Shown: piece by piece, positions 24,148 through 34,489 of the stretch
How positions within the stretch are numbered: position 1 is the first letter of the stretch
Layout: each line of letters opens with the position of its first letter
Origin: Madurella fahalii
Lineage: Eukaryota; Ascomycota; Sordariomycetes; Sordariales
Direction of reading: 5' to 3'
NCBI GenBank assembly: GCA_029876055.1
Contig: CM056875.1
Coordinates: forward strand, 5,853,001 to 5,917,000
DNA: 64,000 nucleotides
Notes under the pieces: model-generated
Seen by the model: the letters and a program-made list of their open reading frames with translations, nothing else
Told to the model about the DNA's origin: nothing
The model's database searches: none
Translations under genes and position numbers: made by a program

Positions 24148-25005
24148 TCAAGTCTCGGGTGACTGGTCCGGTCTTTGCAAGGGATTGGTGATCCACTTGA
24201 ACTCGGAGAACGGCCTGACCGTCGCAATGACCTTGCCCCTGATCAATGCCAGCGGCACGGGGCCGAAATACCTCGAGTCTCGTGACGCTATCAGATTGTC
24301 CCCTACAATCCAGCAATGGCCCTGCGGTACCTGTTTTTGTTTAATTTTTGGGCAACTGTGAGCACCTCCTCCTTCACGATCATTCCAACAACCACCACCA
24401 CCACCACCACCACCACCACCACCACCACCACCACAACAACAACAACAACAAGATAAGACGTCTAAAAACTGCTCGATGCATACCTGAATCATGCTCCCCG
24501 TCCCCGTCGCGTTCTCGGGCGTGTCCATGAGCACGTAGTCGCCCGGCAGGCCCAGCACGCGCTTCACGCCCACCTCGTCGTTGATGGGGATGCTGTAGGC
24601 CACGATGTCGCCGACCGAGACGCCCCGGCCGAAGCGGTGCAGCTTGGAGACCAGCAGCCACTCGCCGAGCACCTGGAAGGTCGGGAGCATCGACGGCCCG
24701 GACGCCGGCGCCATGGACAGGCCGTACTCCCACAGCAGGTGGGCGAAGGCTACGAACTTGAGCGTGTTTGCTGCTAGCCGGAGCGGGTGGCCTATCCAGG
24801 ATGGCGGGGGAGGTTGCTCCGAGCTGGTGTTGGGGTTGGGGGTTGAGTTGGAGTTGAAGTTGGAGTTGGAGGTGGACTTGGGCGGGTGAGACGGGGGTGT
24901 GGAAGGGGAGGGCGGTTTCCTATTGCTGCTGCTGCTGCTACCGCCGCTGCGCGGCCTCTGCTTGAAAAGGCCGCGCAGGAACATGAGACGGGGAAGGGAG
25001 GGCAT
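24148..25005 (-). CDS. imp1: Mitochondrial inner membrane protease subunit 1 (IMP1, signal peptidase S26)
   Basis: Two exons, 24484-25005 and 24148-24330, give 234 aa. The family signatures are in order: SGPSMLPTFQVLGEWLLVSK with the catalytic Ser, GDIVAYSIP, VGVKRVLGLPGDYVLMDTP with the general-base Lys, and VPQGHCWIVGDNLIASRDSRYFGPV. A hydrophobic segment (LKFVAFAHLLWEYGL) just before the Ser anchors it in the inner membrane. IMP1 removes sorting signals from proteins delivered to the intermembrane space. The N-terminal 65 residues are Ser/Pro/Asn-rich low complexity and longer than in yeast. The 153-nt intron (donor GTATGC, acceptor AACAG) is a multiple of three and contains no stop, so unspliced RNA would also translate through. 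The first in-frame ATG is at 25005. The gene diverges from mitochondrial IF3. Confidence 0.9.
   Translation of the reverse strand: MPSLPRLMFLRGLFKQRPRSGGSSSSSNRKPPSPSTPPSHPPKSTSNSNFNSNSTPNPNTSSEQPPPPSWIGHPLRLAANTLKFVAFAHLLWEYGLSMAPASGPSMLPTFQVLGEWLLVSKLHRFGRGVSVGDIVAYSIPINDEVGVKRVLGLPGDYVLMDTPENATGTGSMIQVCIEQFLDVLSCCCCCCGGGGGGGGGGGGGGCWNDREGGGAHSCPKIKQKQVPQGHCWIVGDNLIASRDSRYFGPVPLALIRGKVIATVRPFSEFKWITNPLQRPDQSPET
24391..24451. repeat. (ACC)n-(AAC)n microsatellite inside the IMP1 intron
   Basis: About fourteen ACC units are followed by about six AAC units. Read on the minus strand they lie within the IMP1 intron and would encode Cys then Gly runs if the intron were retained. Confidence 0.95.
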
Positions 25006-25285
25006 TTGGCGCGTGGGGGCGGTTAGTGATTCATGATTGTGGTGGTTGTGGCGGTTCTGGTGCCTTCTTTGGATAAGTTGAGGTTCGCGCGAACCGTGGG
25101 AAAGCAATGATACCTTGGAAATGCCAAGCCTACGCAGCTGCAGTGTTGGTAGGTGATTGGCTAAAATGCCCGACTACACGGAGACACTAAAGAATCCTCC
25201 TGCAACTCTCGTCACCGCGGGAAGTCACAGAAGATTTGTTCTCTCTCTCAGTTCACTACCACGGCATGGCAACCTTAGCCCGACC
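25006..25285. promoter_or_regulatory. Short divergent promoter of IMP1 and mitochondrial IF3
   Basis: The gap between the two likely start codons is 280 bp, or 160 bp if the ATG at 25166 is used for IF3. Both products act in mitochondria, so joint control is plausible but inferred. Confidence 0.5.
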
Positions 25286-26134
25286 ATGAGGGGTTCGCAA
25301 TGTCTTTTCAATTCGGCTGCCGCCCTTCGCACGGTCTTTGTTAGCAATGCGTTTGCGCTAGAGGCTCCAGTGCGGCTCCTGCTACCCGCTGTAGCCAGCC
25401 CTTTCCGGTTGTCCTCCCCATTGCGACACGCCTTTTCCACTCAGCACGCCGTCCGGTTCAGAAACAGCAGCCCCATACCGAATGCGGCGAAATCCCCGGC
25501 CGATGGACCGATGCGGAATTTCGACATCACATACCCATATATCCAGATTCGCGGACATGACAACCGCCTCGGAGAGCCGGAGCGAACAAAGAACATTCTC
25601 AGGCAGCTCGATCTAGCCCGACAAGACCTCGTCATCGTGGCGCATCCGAGACGGGACCCGTCATCCAAAGGGCCTGAATATCCCATCTGCATCATCGAAG
25701 ACCGCAGGGCCAAGGCCGCGGAACAAGCTGGGAAGGAAGGAGTAAAGTACGGGAAGAAGAAGAAGGAACCTAAGATAGTCGAGAAGGAATTGGAAGTCAA
25801 CTGGGCGATTGCGCCTAACGACTTGCGCACAAGGATGAAGCAGTTCAAAACGTTTCTCAGCAAGGGATACAAGGTGCAGGTCAGGATGCTTGTCCCGAAG
25901 AAACGGGACAAGCGGCGCGCTACACTAGACGAGGCCAAGGAGGTTTTCAAGATCGTACAGGAAACCATTGCCGAGGTGCCGGGAACGACGAACTATAAAC
26001 CGATGGAGGGAAATGTGGGACAGATGGTGACGATGTTTCTGCAGGGACCTGCCGGCGGGATTCCTAGTGCGCCTAAAGAGACGGCGACTGTGGAGGTGAC
26101 GGAGGAAGCAGTGGTGAAAGAAGCCGGCCCTTAG
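25286..26134 (+). CDS. Mitochondrial translation initiation factor 3 (mtIF3/Aim23 type)
   Basis: Single exon, 282 aa from the ATG at 25286. An in-frame ATG at 25166 would add 40 residues. The downstream start is preferred because the sequence after it (LFNSAAALRTVFVSNAFA...RLLLPAVASPFRLSSPLRHA) is a typical Arg/Ser-rich, acid-poor presequence. The mature part has the IF3 layout. The N domain holds ITYPYIQIRGHDNRLGEPER and LARQDLVIVAHP. A Lys-rich linker follows. The C domain begins ELEVNWAIAPNDLRTRMKQF, then FLSKGYKVQVRML. IF3 keeps the mitochondrial small subunit free and proofreads the start codon. The family is divergent in fungi, so the call rests on layout and a few motifs. Confidence 0.82.
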   Translation: MRGSQCLFNSAAALRTVFVSNAFALEAPVRLLLPAVASPFRLSSPLRHAFSTQHAVRFRNSSPIPNAAKSPADGPMRNFDITYPYIQIRGHDNRLGEPERTKNILRQLDLARQDLVIVAHPRRDPSSKGPEYPICIIEDRRAKAAEQAGKEGVKYGKKKKEPKIVEKELEVNWAIAPNDLRTRMKQFKTFLSKGYKVQVRMLVPKKRDKRRATLDEAKEVFKIVQETIAEVPGTTNYKPMEGNVGQMVTMFLQGPAGGIPSAPKETATVEVTEEAVVKEAGP

Positions 26135-26802
26135 AGATTGGTTGGCAGCGAAGACGCCGCCGTAACATTGAATTATTTGATACGCACGGATCCTGTATAT
26201 CTTGTAACGATACATTTATACCTCTTCCGATTTTCAGAGTGCTAAGGCTTTGTCCCTTGCGCGAGTGAGTTGAACACGCAACTGCTGGGATGGCTACCGA
26301 GATAAATATATGGAATGCTACATAGACGTATAAGCGATATTGTATCAATACATGCGAAGGTGCTTCGGCCCAGAGACCGTTTTGATAAAATAATTGCATC
26401 GCCAAAGAGATTTGACATCTTTGCTTGTAACATAGTAGAGGCTGCTTGCGTAACGACAACAGAAAATAAGCTTTTTGAGCTTCGAGAACAATGGCAGGGG
26501 TTCTGGCTTCTCATTGGGCGCGTCTGCATAATGCGGGGCGCGGGGTTCTGCATAAAGTGGGATGCTCATTGCCTGTGACTCAATTCCAAGACCATCAAAA
26601 TGCTGAGAGGGGCCACGACAACACCGATCAACCCGCTTCGAACTTGGTCTTCCTGGAGAGAGTGGTGGGATTCATAAGGTATACTGCAGCTGGCTCGTTC
26701 AGGAAAACGTCGCGACAAATATCCCTTTGTAACCTTCCCACCACGAGCCTCGCCAAGTCACCACGTTCTCATACACAGGACGCAACGTCGGCTTTGGAGA
26801 TA
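26135..26802. other. Spacer with eIF2B-delta promoter
   Basis: 3' flank of mtIF3, then the upstream region of the eIF2B delta gene. The frame open upstream of 26803 is low quality and treated as 5' untranslated. Confidence 0.5.
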
Positions 26803-28211
26803 ATGGCTGGTGAGAGCGATGGGGCCCCCAGCGGGGTTCCGGCAACGCAGGACGGGCCCAAGAGCGCTCCAGCTCCGACAAATCCGCCTGCCGCCACGGC
26901 CAACGCAGAGAAGCTCACACCCGCCCAGCTAAAAGCCAAGGCAAAGGCCGAGAAGGCAGCGCGTCGTGCGCAAGTAAAGGAAGCTAGAGCTGCTACTGCG
27001 ACAGCACCACCGACACAACAAGCGGGCAGCTCGGGTGCGGACGCCAAAGGAGGCAAGGCCAAGGGGAAGCAAGATGGACAGCCTGGCCCGGGCAGAGGCG
27101 GGCGTCGGCCATCTATGCCGTTCTTCGAGAAGGATGTCAGGAGCAGGATTCCCGAGTGCTTCAGTCATGTACCGATGGCCAAGCGTATACAGACGTCGCA
27201 GGCGCACAAGGATGTACATCCTGCCGTGCTTGCGGTCGGTCAGCAGATGGCTACCTTCGCCCTCAAGGACAGCATCGCCCGCCTTGAGGCTACCATGCTG
27301 GCGTTTAGGAAGGTTCGTAATGCTCTGCGACGACTAAGCATCTGCATGAGGTCGCTGACATGGCCCCGCAGGTGGTCGAGTCTTACGAGACACCTAAGGG
27401 GAACTCGCTATCTCGGCACTTCATCCCGCACGTCTTGAATCCCCAGATCGAGTATCTCACTGAGTGTAGGCCGATGTGCTTTGCTATGGGCAATGCAATC
27501 AGGCTGCTCAAGGCGAAAGTTAACAAGTTCGACATCAACACCCCCGAGGACGAAGCAAAGGAGGGTCTTCTTGAATGGATCGACTACTTGCTCCACGAGC
27601 GCATCACACTGGCAGAGTTTGTGATTGCGCGGAATGCGGCTCAGTCGATCAACGAAGGCGACACGATTCTCACTTACGGTCGGCATCGGCTGGTCGAAAA
27701 GACACTTCTTGGGGCCAAGAAGGTCGGCAAGTCATTTGATGTCACCATCATCGACGACCCTTACGAGCGCGGTGGCCAAGAGCTTGCAAAGAGGCTACGG
27801 CAAGCGGGGATTGACGTACTCTACTCGCCCAATCTTGGGGGGCTAAGACCCAAGGTAGCAGCAGCATCAAACGTGTTCCTAGGAGGAGAAGCTATCTTCG
27901 CCAATGGCTCATTGAATGCGCCGTCAGGAACGGCCGACGTGGCCATGGCGGCAATGAATGCAGGCGTCAAAGTGATTGTGCTCTGCGAGACGATCAACTT
28001 CGACAGGGAGCGTATTTCGGTGGATGCGCTGACGTACAACGAGATCGATCCAGAGAAGAACACGGCCGATTGTTTCCGATTGCTATTTGACAACACCCAT
28101 GATAAGTATATCACGGGTGTTATCACCGAGTTTGAAAGCGGCGGCGGGAATTCGCCGGCCCAGGCCATCCTGGCGTTGTTGAGGAAGCAAGAGGACCCCC
28201 TGATTGCTTGA
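26803..28211 (+). CDS. gcd2: Translation initiation factor eIF2B, delta subunit (GCD2)
   Basis: Exons 26803-27312 and 27372-28211 join in phase 0 (GTTCGT...CCGCAG). The product is 449 aa. The N-terminal 100 residues are Ala/Lys/Pro-rich and disordered, as in other delta subunits. The conserved eIF2B alpha/beta/delta fold starts near residue 105 (MPFFEKDVRSRIPECFSHVP). It includes HPAVLAVGQQMATFALKDSI, NAIRLLKAKVNKFDI and INEGDTILTYGRHRLVEKTL, plus GANGSLNAPSGTADVAMAA-like sequence at the nucleotide-binding-like core. The C terminus carries VLCETINFDRER. The complex exchanges GDP for GTP on eIF2 and is the target of phosphorylated eIF2 in general amino-acid control. It acts in the cytosol. Confidence 0.93.
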
Positions 28212-28506
28212 GTGGGCAAAGCTGGCGATTGCAGAGCAAGTGTGTATAATCCTAAGAGGAAGAATGCCTAGCTAGTCTAGACAAAAAGAAGGAGCGATGG
28301 TTTGATTTTGACGGTTTGTTTGGTGCGCATAGCGGATGCGACTGACGGATCCTGTTGGTAGGACGTAAAGTAATTCTGTACACATTTGAGTCAAGCTGGT
28401 GGTTCACGACTTGCCCTACGGACTTTGCCAGCATAGTCTAGTTAGCCCTTTATCGCCCAATCCCGGCGTCAATTCTTGCAATTCCCTTCCCATCCCGTTG
28501 ACCCTC

Positions 28507-28880
28507 TCATGCCAGAACCGCAGAACCATCTGCCGAGGCAGCCGCAGCCGCCTCCCGCTCCGCCCTCCGCGCCCTCTTCTCTAGGATGGCTTGCTTCCGC
28601 TCCTGGAGCATCGCTGTCTGCCTCTCGTCTACGCCCTGCAGCCAGTACCCGAAGCTCGCGCCCACCGCACCGAAGACGGGGTAGGCCCAGAGGGATGACT
28701 TGTTGAAGAATGGCCGCATCTCGATGCCAAGCTGCCAGAAGCGCGTTGCCAGGCCTAGATGCTGGTCAGTAGGATGTCTCTAGGCCCAAAAACTCTCGAC
28801 AAATCCTTCCAGGCGGGATGGGGAAGCCGTGTGTTTTTTCACGCACCGAAGCCGGTCCAGAACAGGATTCTGTTCACCAT
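28507..28880 (-). CDS. Small membrane protein, possible complex I accessory subunit (NDUFB4/NB5M-like)
   Basis: Two exons, 28847-28880 and 28507-28754, join in phase 1 (GTGCGT...CTGACC...TCTAG) to give 93 aa. Exon 1 encodes only MVNRILFWTGFG plus one base. The rest contains a short amphipathic part (RFWQLGIEMRPFF), one membrane helix (LWAYPVFGAVGASFGYWL), then a charged helix (ERQTAMLQERKQAILEKRAR) and an Ala-rich end. One hydrophobic segment followed by an ER-rich helix is reminiscent of the complex I accessory subunit NDUFB4/B15. I make this comparison from memory and it is weak. A small mitochondrial inner-membrane protein is the safest description. Confidence 0.6.
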
Positions 28881-29544
28881 TTTCCGCTCGGTCGCTTGGT
28901 TGGGGTGAAGGTGAGAGGCCGTAGAGGAGCACAACAATGTAAGCTCCCAGGGAGGCCAGGTGATCGCCGGGGTTCTAGGTTGAGTGAGTGGAATTGGCGC
29001 CCAGGGTGAGCTATCAACTCGTTCGGAGCTTCGAGATTGACGTTGAGGTGCTTTCGCGAGTGCCGCAGCACCAATTGGCGAGCCACATCGCTGCCCTGTG
29101 CGCTTGCTTGAGCATGTGTGGCGGTCGGCAAGGAGTGTGGCTTGGCTTGATCTTCAGCCTTGCATTCAATCCTTGTCCACCTGAGCTAGAGTGCCCCACT
29201 AGAATCTTTCAACGGCCCTCAGTCGCGACAGCTTTCACGCGGCTCTGAACTCGACTGTTCCGCCATCGGTCACGTACCGCAAGGAACGAATAGGTGCATT
29301 TTCCAGCTTTGCAATTCCAAGTCGATGAAACTATTGCCCAGCGCGCGACAATTACGATACATCACATTGGAAATGACCTGAATAAGCTGTGTTACGCCTT
29401 TCGCATCGGTCTAGGTGCATCTTGTGCACACCAAACGCAGTCTGCGTTTGCGGGAGCCCAAATTCACCTCCACGGTCCATGGTCCACGGTCCACCGTCCT
29501 CGGTCCACGATTCACGATCCACGTCACACGGCGGGCCCGCAATA
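28881..29544. other. Divergent spacer, promoter of SHG1
   Basis: Shared upstream region of the small membrane protein (-) and SHG1 (+). The last 75 bp contain the GGTCCAC-type repeat listed separately. No gene seen. Confidence 0.5.
29470..29524. repeat. Tandem GGTCCAC-like short repeats just upstream of SHG1
   Basis: About six imperfect 7-8 bp units (cacggtcc, atggtcca, cggtccac and similar) end about 20 bp before the SHG1 start codon. Confidence 0.8.
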
Positions 29545-32433
29545 ATGTCCGCTGCTGTCGAGTCGGCCGCTGCGCCAGCTGCGGTAGCAAAATCAAGTGC
29601 AATGGATTCCGCAGCAGACCCGCCAGATGCGGCCGCGGCCGCGGTTGCGCCCGCCCCGGTCCCCCGGAAGTTCAAGGCATCCGACCTGCCACTCCCTTCT
29701 GCGACACGAACCGCAATCGAAGGCCTTGCGCACAGCTTCAAAAAGAAAGGCGGCTACGACGCGATTCGCAAGCAGGTGTGGAAGAAATTTGAGGCTAGTG
29801 TACGTCCCTGGGATTTCCCAGTCGCTCCGCTTCTACAAGTTGCATGGCTGACATTATGAAACAAGGACTACGAAGCGCAAGTTACCAAAGCCATCCTCGA
29901 GGTCGCCGAGCAAGAAATCGAGCGCAACCCGACCCAACTGTTGACGCTAGAGCGCGGTAAAGCTGCCGCGCTTATCGATGGCGCTTTGGACCGCGGTGGT
30001 GTCTACCAAAAAGCAGAGGAGGTCATCGGCGCGTTGATCGACAGCGCCGCAATCGAGGCCCATATCCGCGGGCTTAGACGAGCTGAGATTGGTGACGAGG
30101 CAGCAGAAGAAGAACGAATGCGCGGTGCCAAGACGGATGAGCAGTACGCTGCCGACACCGCTGCTCGCCGTGCCGAGAGGGAGCGCGTTCGTGCCGAGCT
30201 CAAAGCGGTCGAGGAAAAGAAACGACAACTCGAACGCGAAATCAAGGAAAAAGAAGAAATGAAGAGACGTGAGGCAGAGAGGGCCGCCCGCGAAGAGCGC
30301 AGAAAGAAGGAGCGGGAGGAAGACGAGCGAAGAGAAAAGGAGCGTAGGGAGCGGCGCGAAAAAGAGAAGGAACGGGAGAAGGAACGGGAGAAGGAACGGG
30401 AGAAGGAACGGGAGAAGGAACGGGAGAAGGAGCGGGAGCGGGAGCGGGAGCGGGAAAGGGAGAGGGAAAGGGAGAGGGAGAGGGAGAGGGAGAGGGAGAG
30501 GGAGAGGGACCGAAGCCGCGACAGAGACAGGGAGCGCGACCGAGAACGCGACCATCGCGATCGGTTTCGAGAACGTGGCTATGACAGCTACCGAGGCAGT
30601 CCCAGAGATCGCTCGAGGGGGCGAGACAGAGAAAATGGCCGGGATCGGGACATGGATAGGGATAGGGAGCGGGACCGAGATCGACGTGACAGTCGCGATG
30701 ACAGAACAAAGGGCGCAGCTGAAGGGCGTGCGGAGGAGGTCAAGAAACAACTCACCAAGGAAGACCACGAGCGTCTCGAACAGGAAGCCCTTGCCGACCT
30801 ACTCCGAGAGAGCAAACGCGTTGCCACGAAGCAGCCCGAGCTGGAGGTGGATAAGGCTCTGGTGCCACCCCCCAGGAAAGCCAAGCCCGCGTCTGCTATT
30901 GACCCGATCCGCCGAGACTCACCAAAAGTGTCCGAACCAAGGAAAACGGCTGAGACTAAGGACACCAAAGATGAGAAGGATCCTAAAGATGTCGCTGCGC
31001 CCAAGGATTCCGAGATCAAGACCGAGCGGCGGAGGAGTAGGAGTCCCTCGCGCTCTTCCCGGACCCATCGTGGCAGGGATGTGAGCAAGTCTAGAGATGA
31101 CGATCGCAGACGCAGGGATGTGCGCTCACGTTCCCCGCGGGCTCGACACGAGCGGAGCCGATCTCGCAGAAGGAGTCGGTCGAGGCTGCGGGATAGAAGG
31201 GATGACCGGAGGGACCGGAGCCGTTCCCGGTTGAGGTCCGACCGGAGAGACGACCGCCGGGATGATAACCGCCATGACCGCCGCGATGATTCCCGCGACG
31301 GCCGACGAGACGAACGCAAGGATGAGCGGAAGGACGAGCGGAAAGACGAAAACAAAGACTCTCGTGCAAGGACAGATCGGCGGGAACGCAGCCGGTCACG
31401 CCCTAGGACTGCCAGGAGGGACCGAAGCCGCTCCCGACGCCGCGACGCCCGCGATCGCAGTCGCTCGCCGCGTCCTAGAACTGAACGGCGCGACCGTTCT
31501 CGGTCCCGGTTGCGGTTCGGCCACCGAGAAAGGAGCCGCTCGCGATCCCGGGACCGCGATCATCGGGATAGACGGGAACGCAGCCGCTCTCGTCCGCGTG
31601 TCGATCATAGAGACCGAAGTCACGACCGAGAGAGGGGCCGTGGGGGAGATAGGGACAGAGAGAAGGAGAAGGATAACGACAAGGACCGTAGCCGCAGGAG
31701 CCGTTCCCGTTCGCTCCCGAGCTCAGCTCGACCTCCTTCTCGTATGAGCCAGACGGAGAAGGAGGCCTGGAAGCAGGCCGAAGTCAAAAAGCGAGAGCAA
31801 GAAGCTAAGGCTTACCTGGCCGCCCAAAAGGAGGCCCGTGAGAAGGGAATGCCGGTTCCGGGCCTCGATGACCGCCGCACGGGTGACAGATCACCGGATC
31901 TCAAACGCCGCCGCGATCCGGAGGAAGCAGATCGCTACCTACCTCAGGACCGCGACCGAGATCAGGATCGGGCTCGCATGGGTTATCGAGGTGGTGATCG
32001 ATACGACGGTGATCGGGATAGACCGAGGGATCGGGACCGGGATCGCGACAGGCGTGACCGCTCCCGCGACCGCTCCCGCAATCGTTCCCGCAATCGTTCG
32101 CGCGACCGTGACAGGGCAAGGGATGACCGTCGAGATACCAGGCGGCGGAGCCGGTCGAGAAGCCGCAGCCGAAGACGCGATCGGGATGAGGACCGTGACA
32201 GGGACCGTGACAGGGACCGCGACAGAGACCGCGAAAGGGATCGCGACAGGGATCGCGATAGGGACCGGGAGAGAGATCGCGATAGCCACTACCGCCGCAG
32301 CCGCCGGGAGCGGAGCGTGTCGTCTCGACGTGACCGGGACCGGGACCGGGACCGGGACCGCGATCGGGATAGAGACAGGGATAGAGACAGGGATAGGGAC
32401 CGTGACCGGAGGCGGAGCAGAAGCCGCGCTTAG
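29545..32433 (+). CDS. shg1: COMPASS subunit SHG1 (BOD1/SHG1 domain) with a giant RS/RD/RE tail
   Basis: Exons 29545-29799 and 29866-32433 join in phase 0. The intron begins GTACGT, has a GCTGAC branch and ends AAACAAG. The product is 940 aa. After an Ala-rich N terminus the BOD1/SHG1 domain spans about residues 48-150 (FKKKGGYDAIRKQVWKKFEA, DYEAQVTKAILEVAEQEIER, GVYQKAEEVI). A Glu/Arg/Lys coiled-coil region follows. It includes a 12-bp minisatellite encoding EKER/REKE, then REREREx runs, RD repeats and RS-type blocks (RSRSRSRR, DRRDRSRSR), ending in DRDRDRD runs. SHG1 is part of the Set1 H3K4 methyltransferase complex. Yeast Shg1 is only about 140 aa, so most of this protein is an SR-like low-complexity extension of unknown role. 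Confidence 0.85.
30367..30511. repeat. Coding minisatellite (GAGAAGGAACGG)n and (GAGAGG)n
   Basis: A 12-bp unit encoding Glu-Lys-Glu-Arg is repeated about five times and grades into 6-bp GAGCGG and GAGAGG units encoding Glu-Arg. It lies within SHG1 exon 2 and is prone to length change. Confidence 0.9.
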
Positions 32434-33027
32434 GCGTCCGGCGCGAACCGCCGCCGAAGGGACGCTATACCGGCGACGTACTATTACCCCGGCCGGTGCA
32501 GGGGCCTGGCAAACGTGGCATCTCTTTATTTTTTAAGTCTCCCGGCACCGAGACTGGGAATCTCTAGGGTGAACAATGAACACGACTAGGCTTGGTGCAG
32601 GCACCGGTTGTCATTGATATTGATACCATTTTCAAGGGACATGTTGAGCAATGGTTTTATACAGGAAAGGCTTCGAGGCAATGCTCACTTATTGGGATGT
32701 ATGTGTCACGTTAATGTTAGGTGGTGTCACATGAGAGGAGGCCGCCGAGTATAGAGCTTTCAGAGGAAGTTGATCCTTTACTTTGATACAGTGAAATCTA
32801 GCAAGCCCATGGAGTCTTGTACATCTCAAAACCCTCTGTAACGCTTTTTAAACTCATCACTGTAGAATCACAAAAGCCATCAGCCGGCTCTGCTATGTCG
32901 ATCATGATGCATTGCTAGGCCAGAAGACCCGACCCCTCGAGCGTCAATAGATAGCCAACCATCTGACACTGCCGCCATCCCATTAATTCCGTCTTCTTTA
33001 TCCCATGATTCATTAAAATAAACGCGC
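32434..33027. other. Intergenic between convergent genes
   Basis: 3' flanks of SHG1 (+) and the transporter (-). Nothing coding or structural was recognised. Confidence 0.5.
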
Positions 33028-34489
33028 TCACGACACCGTTCCCAAGCCGTCTAAATCCCCGCCGCCCAACCACCCCAAAAAGAACCCTCCGACAAGCACA
33101 ATCAGCACGACCGCGGCCAAGCCCACGAGCAGCGCCCTGCGTACTGCAGCGGGCAGACGCCCGGCATCGTCGCCACCGCCGCCGCCACCCGAAGCAGAGG
33201 AGGAGGAGTTGGTGCTGACAGATTCGTAGACGCCCCTGGTGTAGACCCACACGGCCGACGAGATGGTGACGATCTGGTCCCAGCCGAGAGAGTAATATAC
33301 GAGGCCGGCCAGGGCGATCGAGTAGCCCAGGAACTGGAGCCACGAGATGGCGGTGTGCCAGATCATGACGCTGATGATGACGAGTAGGATGTTTTTGAGG
33401 ATGCCGGTTAGGGTCATGACGAGGCCCGAGGTCTTTCCAATCTAATGTGTGCTGGTTAGGATTTGGAAAAAAGGGTGTGGGGGGAACATTGGTTGGGGGC
33501 CCGGGGAAAGGCTTACCAGGAAAACGCTGCTCACGTTGAGCATAAAGGCGACCATGGCGTTGAGAAGCAGTAGGCTGTACCCGGCTGTCGCCAGGTCAGC
33601 CGGGTCGAACTTGCTCGCCTCGGAGCCGATGGCGATTATCACGTTCATGACGGCGCAGACGGGGGCGTAGTAGTACAGGCTGACGAGAGGGTCCATCTTC
33701 TGAGTGTCGCCCGACAGCAGCACCTGGATCATGATGAGGCGCATGGCCTCAAAGACGATGCCGCCGAGCTGGAAGAGGAAACCGGCCCAGCTAAAGTCGA
33801 TGGCGCCAAAGCTGGCGAGGGCCACACCGCAGACGATGAGCAGAATGTTGAGGAACCGCTTCAGCGAGGGCTGCTCGACGCCCCAGGCCCACGCTGTCAG
33901 CAGCACGGCCACGGGCGCCGCAGCCTTGAGCATCTGGATAAAAGCCACGCTCAGGTACAAGTATACCATGTTGCTACAGACGAGCGAGGCGCTGTAGAGC
34001 AGTCCGATGGGTACGATGGCGCGCAGGTAGGTTCGGCCCGTCATCTTGACGTTCTTGCGCCCGTCCAGGAGCTTGGTCGTGTGCGCGAGGACTTGGGTCG
34101 CGATCGTCGCGAAGATGAGGTGCCAACATGTTAGGATCACGGCTATCGGGTAGGGAGTCAGTGAGCGATGAGAGGGAGAGAAGAAGGTCGGGGACGGGGC
34201 AACATACGGTATCCTGCGAGGCGAGTAAGGTCAGCATTTTTTTTTGCGCAACTGGGAAGAATATTTCGAAGGAAGACTCACTGAAACCCCTTCCATCGAT
34301 TATCCATTTGTTGAAGAGAATGGTGAGGTTGGAAAAGAAGATCCAAGCCCTGTGGCACGGCCATCATCAGCAGCGAGATCGCCAAGGGACCCCCCATTGC
34401 TAGACTTACGCGATGTAGAAGACGGCATGTACCGATCGCTTGGGAGACAGAGGTTTCTCGACCTGGCGTTCAGCATCGTCCTCGGCCAT
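33028..34489 (-). CDS. DMT-superfamily sugar-phosphate/nucleotide-sugar transporter (TPT/SLC35 type)
   Basis: Five exons: 34410-34489, 34282-34349, a 6-nt microexon 34208-34213, 33517-34142 and 33028-33441. Phases are 2, 1, 1 and 0. The product is 397 aa. It starts MAEDDAERQVEKPL. Helix 1 is VFYIAAWIFFSNLTILFNKW. The microexon supplies Arg-Tyr and the first base of Pro in FRYPVILTCWHL, a block I recall as characteristic of this family. About ten membrane helices follow, with AYLRAIVPIGLLYSASL-like, SVAFIQMLKAAAPVAVLL, GIVFEAMRLIMIQVLLS and DPLVSLYYYAPVCAVMN sequences. The C-terminal tail has Ser- and Gly-rich linkers and a further hydrophobic segment. Members exchange triose-phosphate, sugar-phosphate or nucleotide sugars in the Golgi or ER; the substrate cannot be read here. 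Confidence 0.9.

Noticed and set aside
24331..24483. Poly-Cys/poly-Gly coding segment in IMP1
   Set aside because: Perfect donor and acceptor sites flank it and IMP1 motifs join correctly only after its removal, so it is treated as an intron.
29947..31355. Long open frames on the minus strand opposite SHG1 (273, 155 and 255 codons)
   Set aside because: They arise from the repetitive Arg/Glu/Asp codons of SHG1 read in reverse and are low complexity with no domains.
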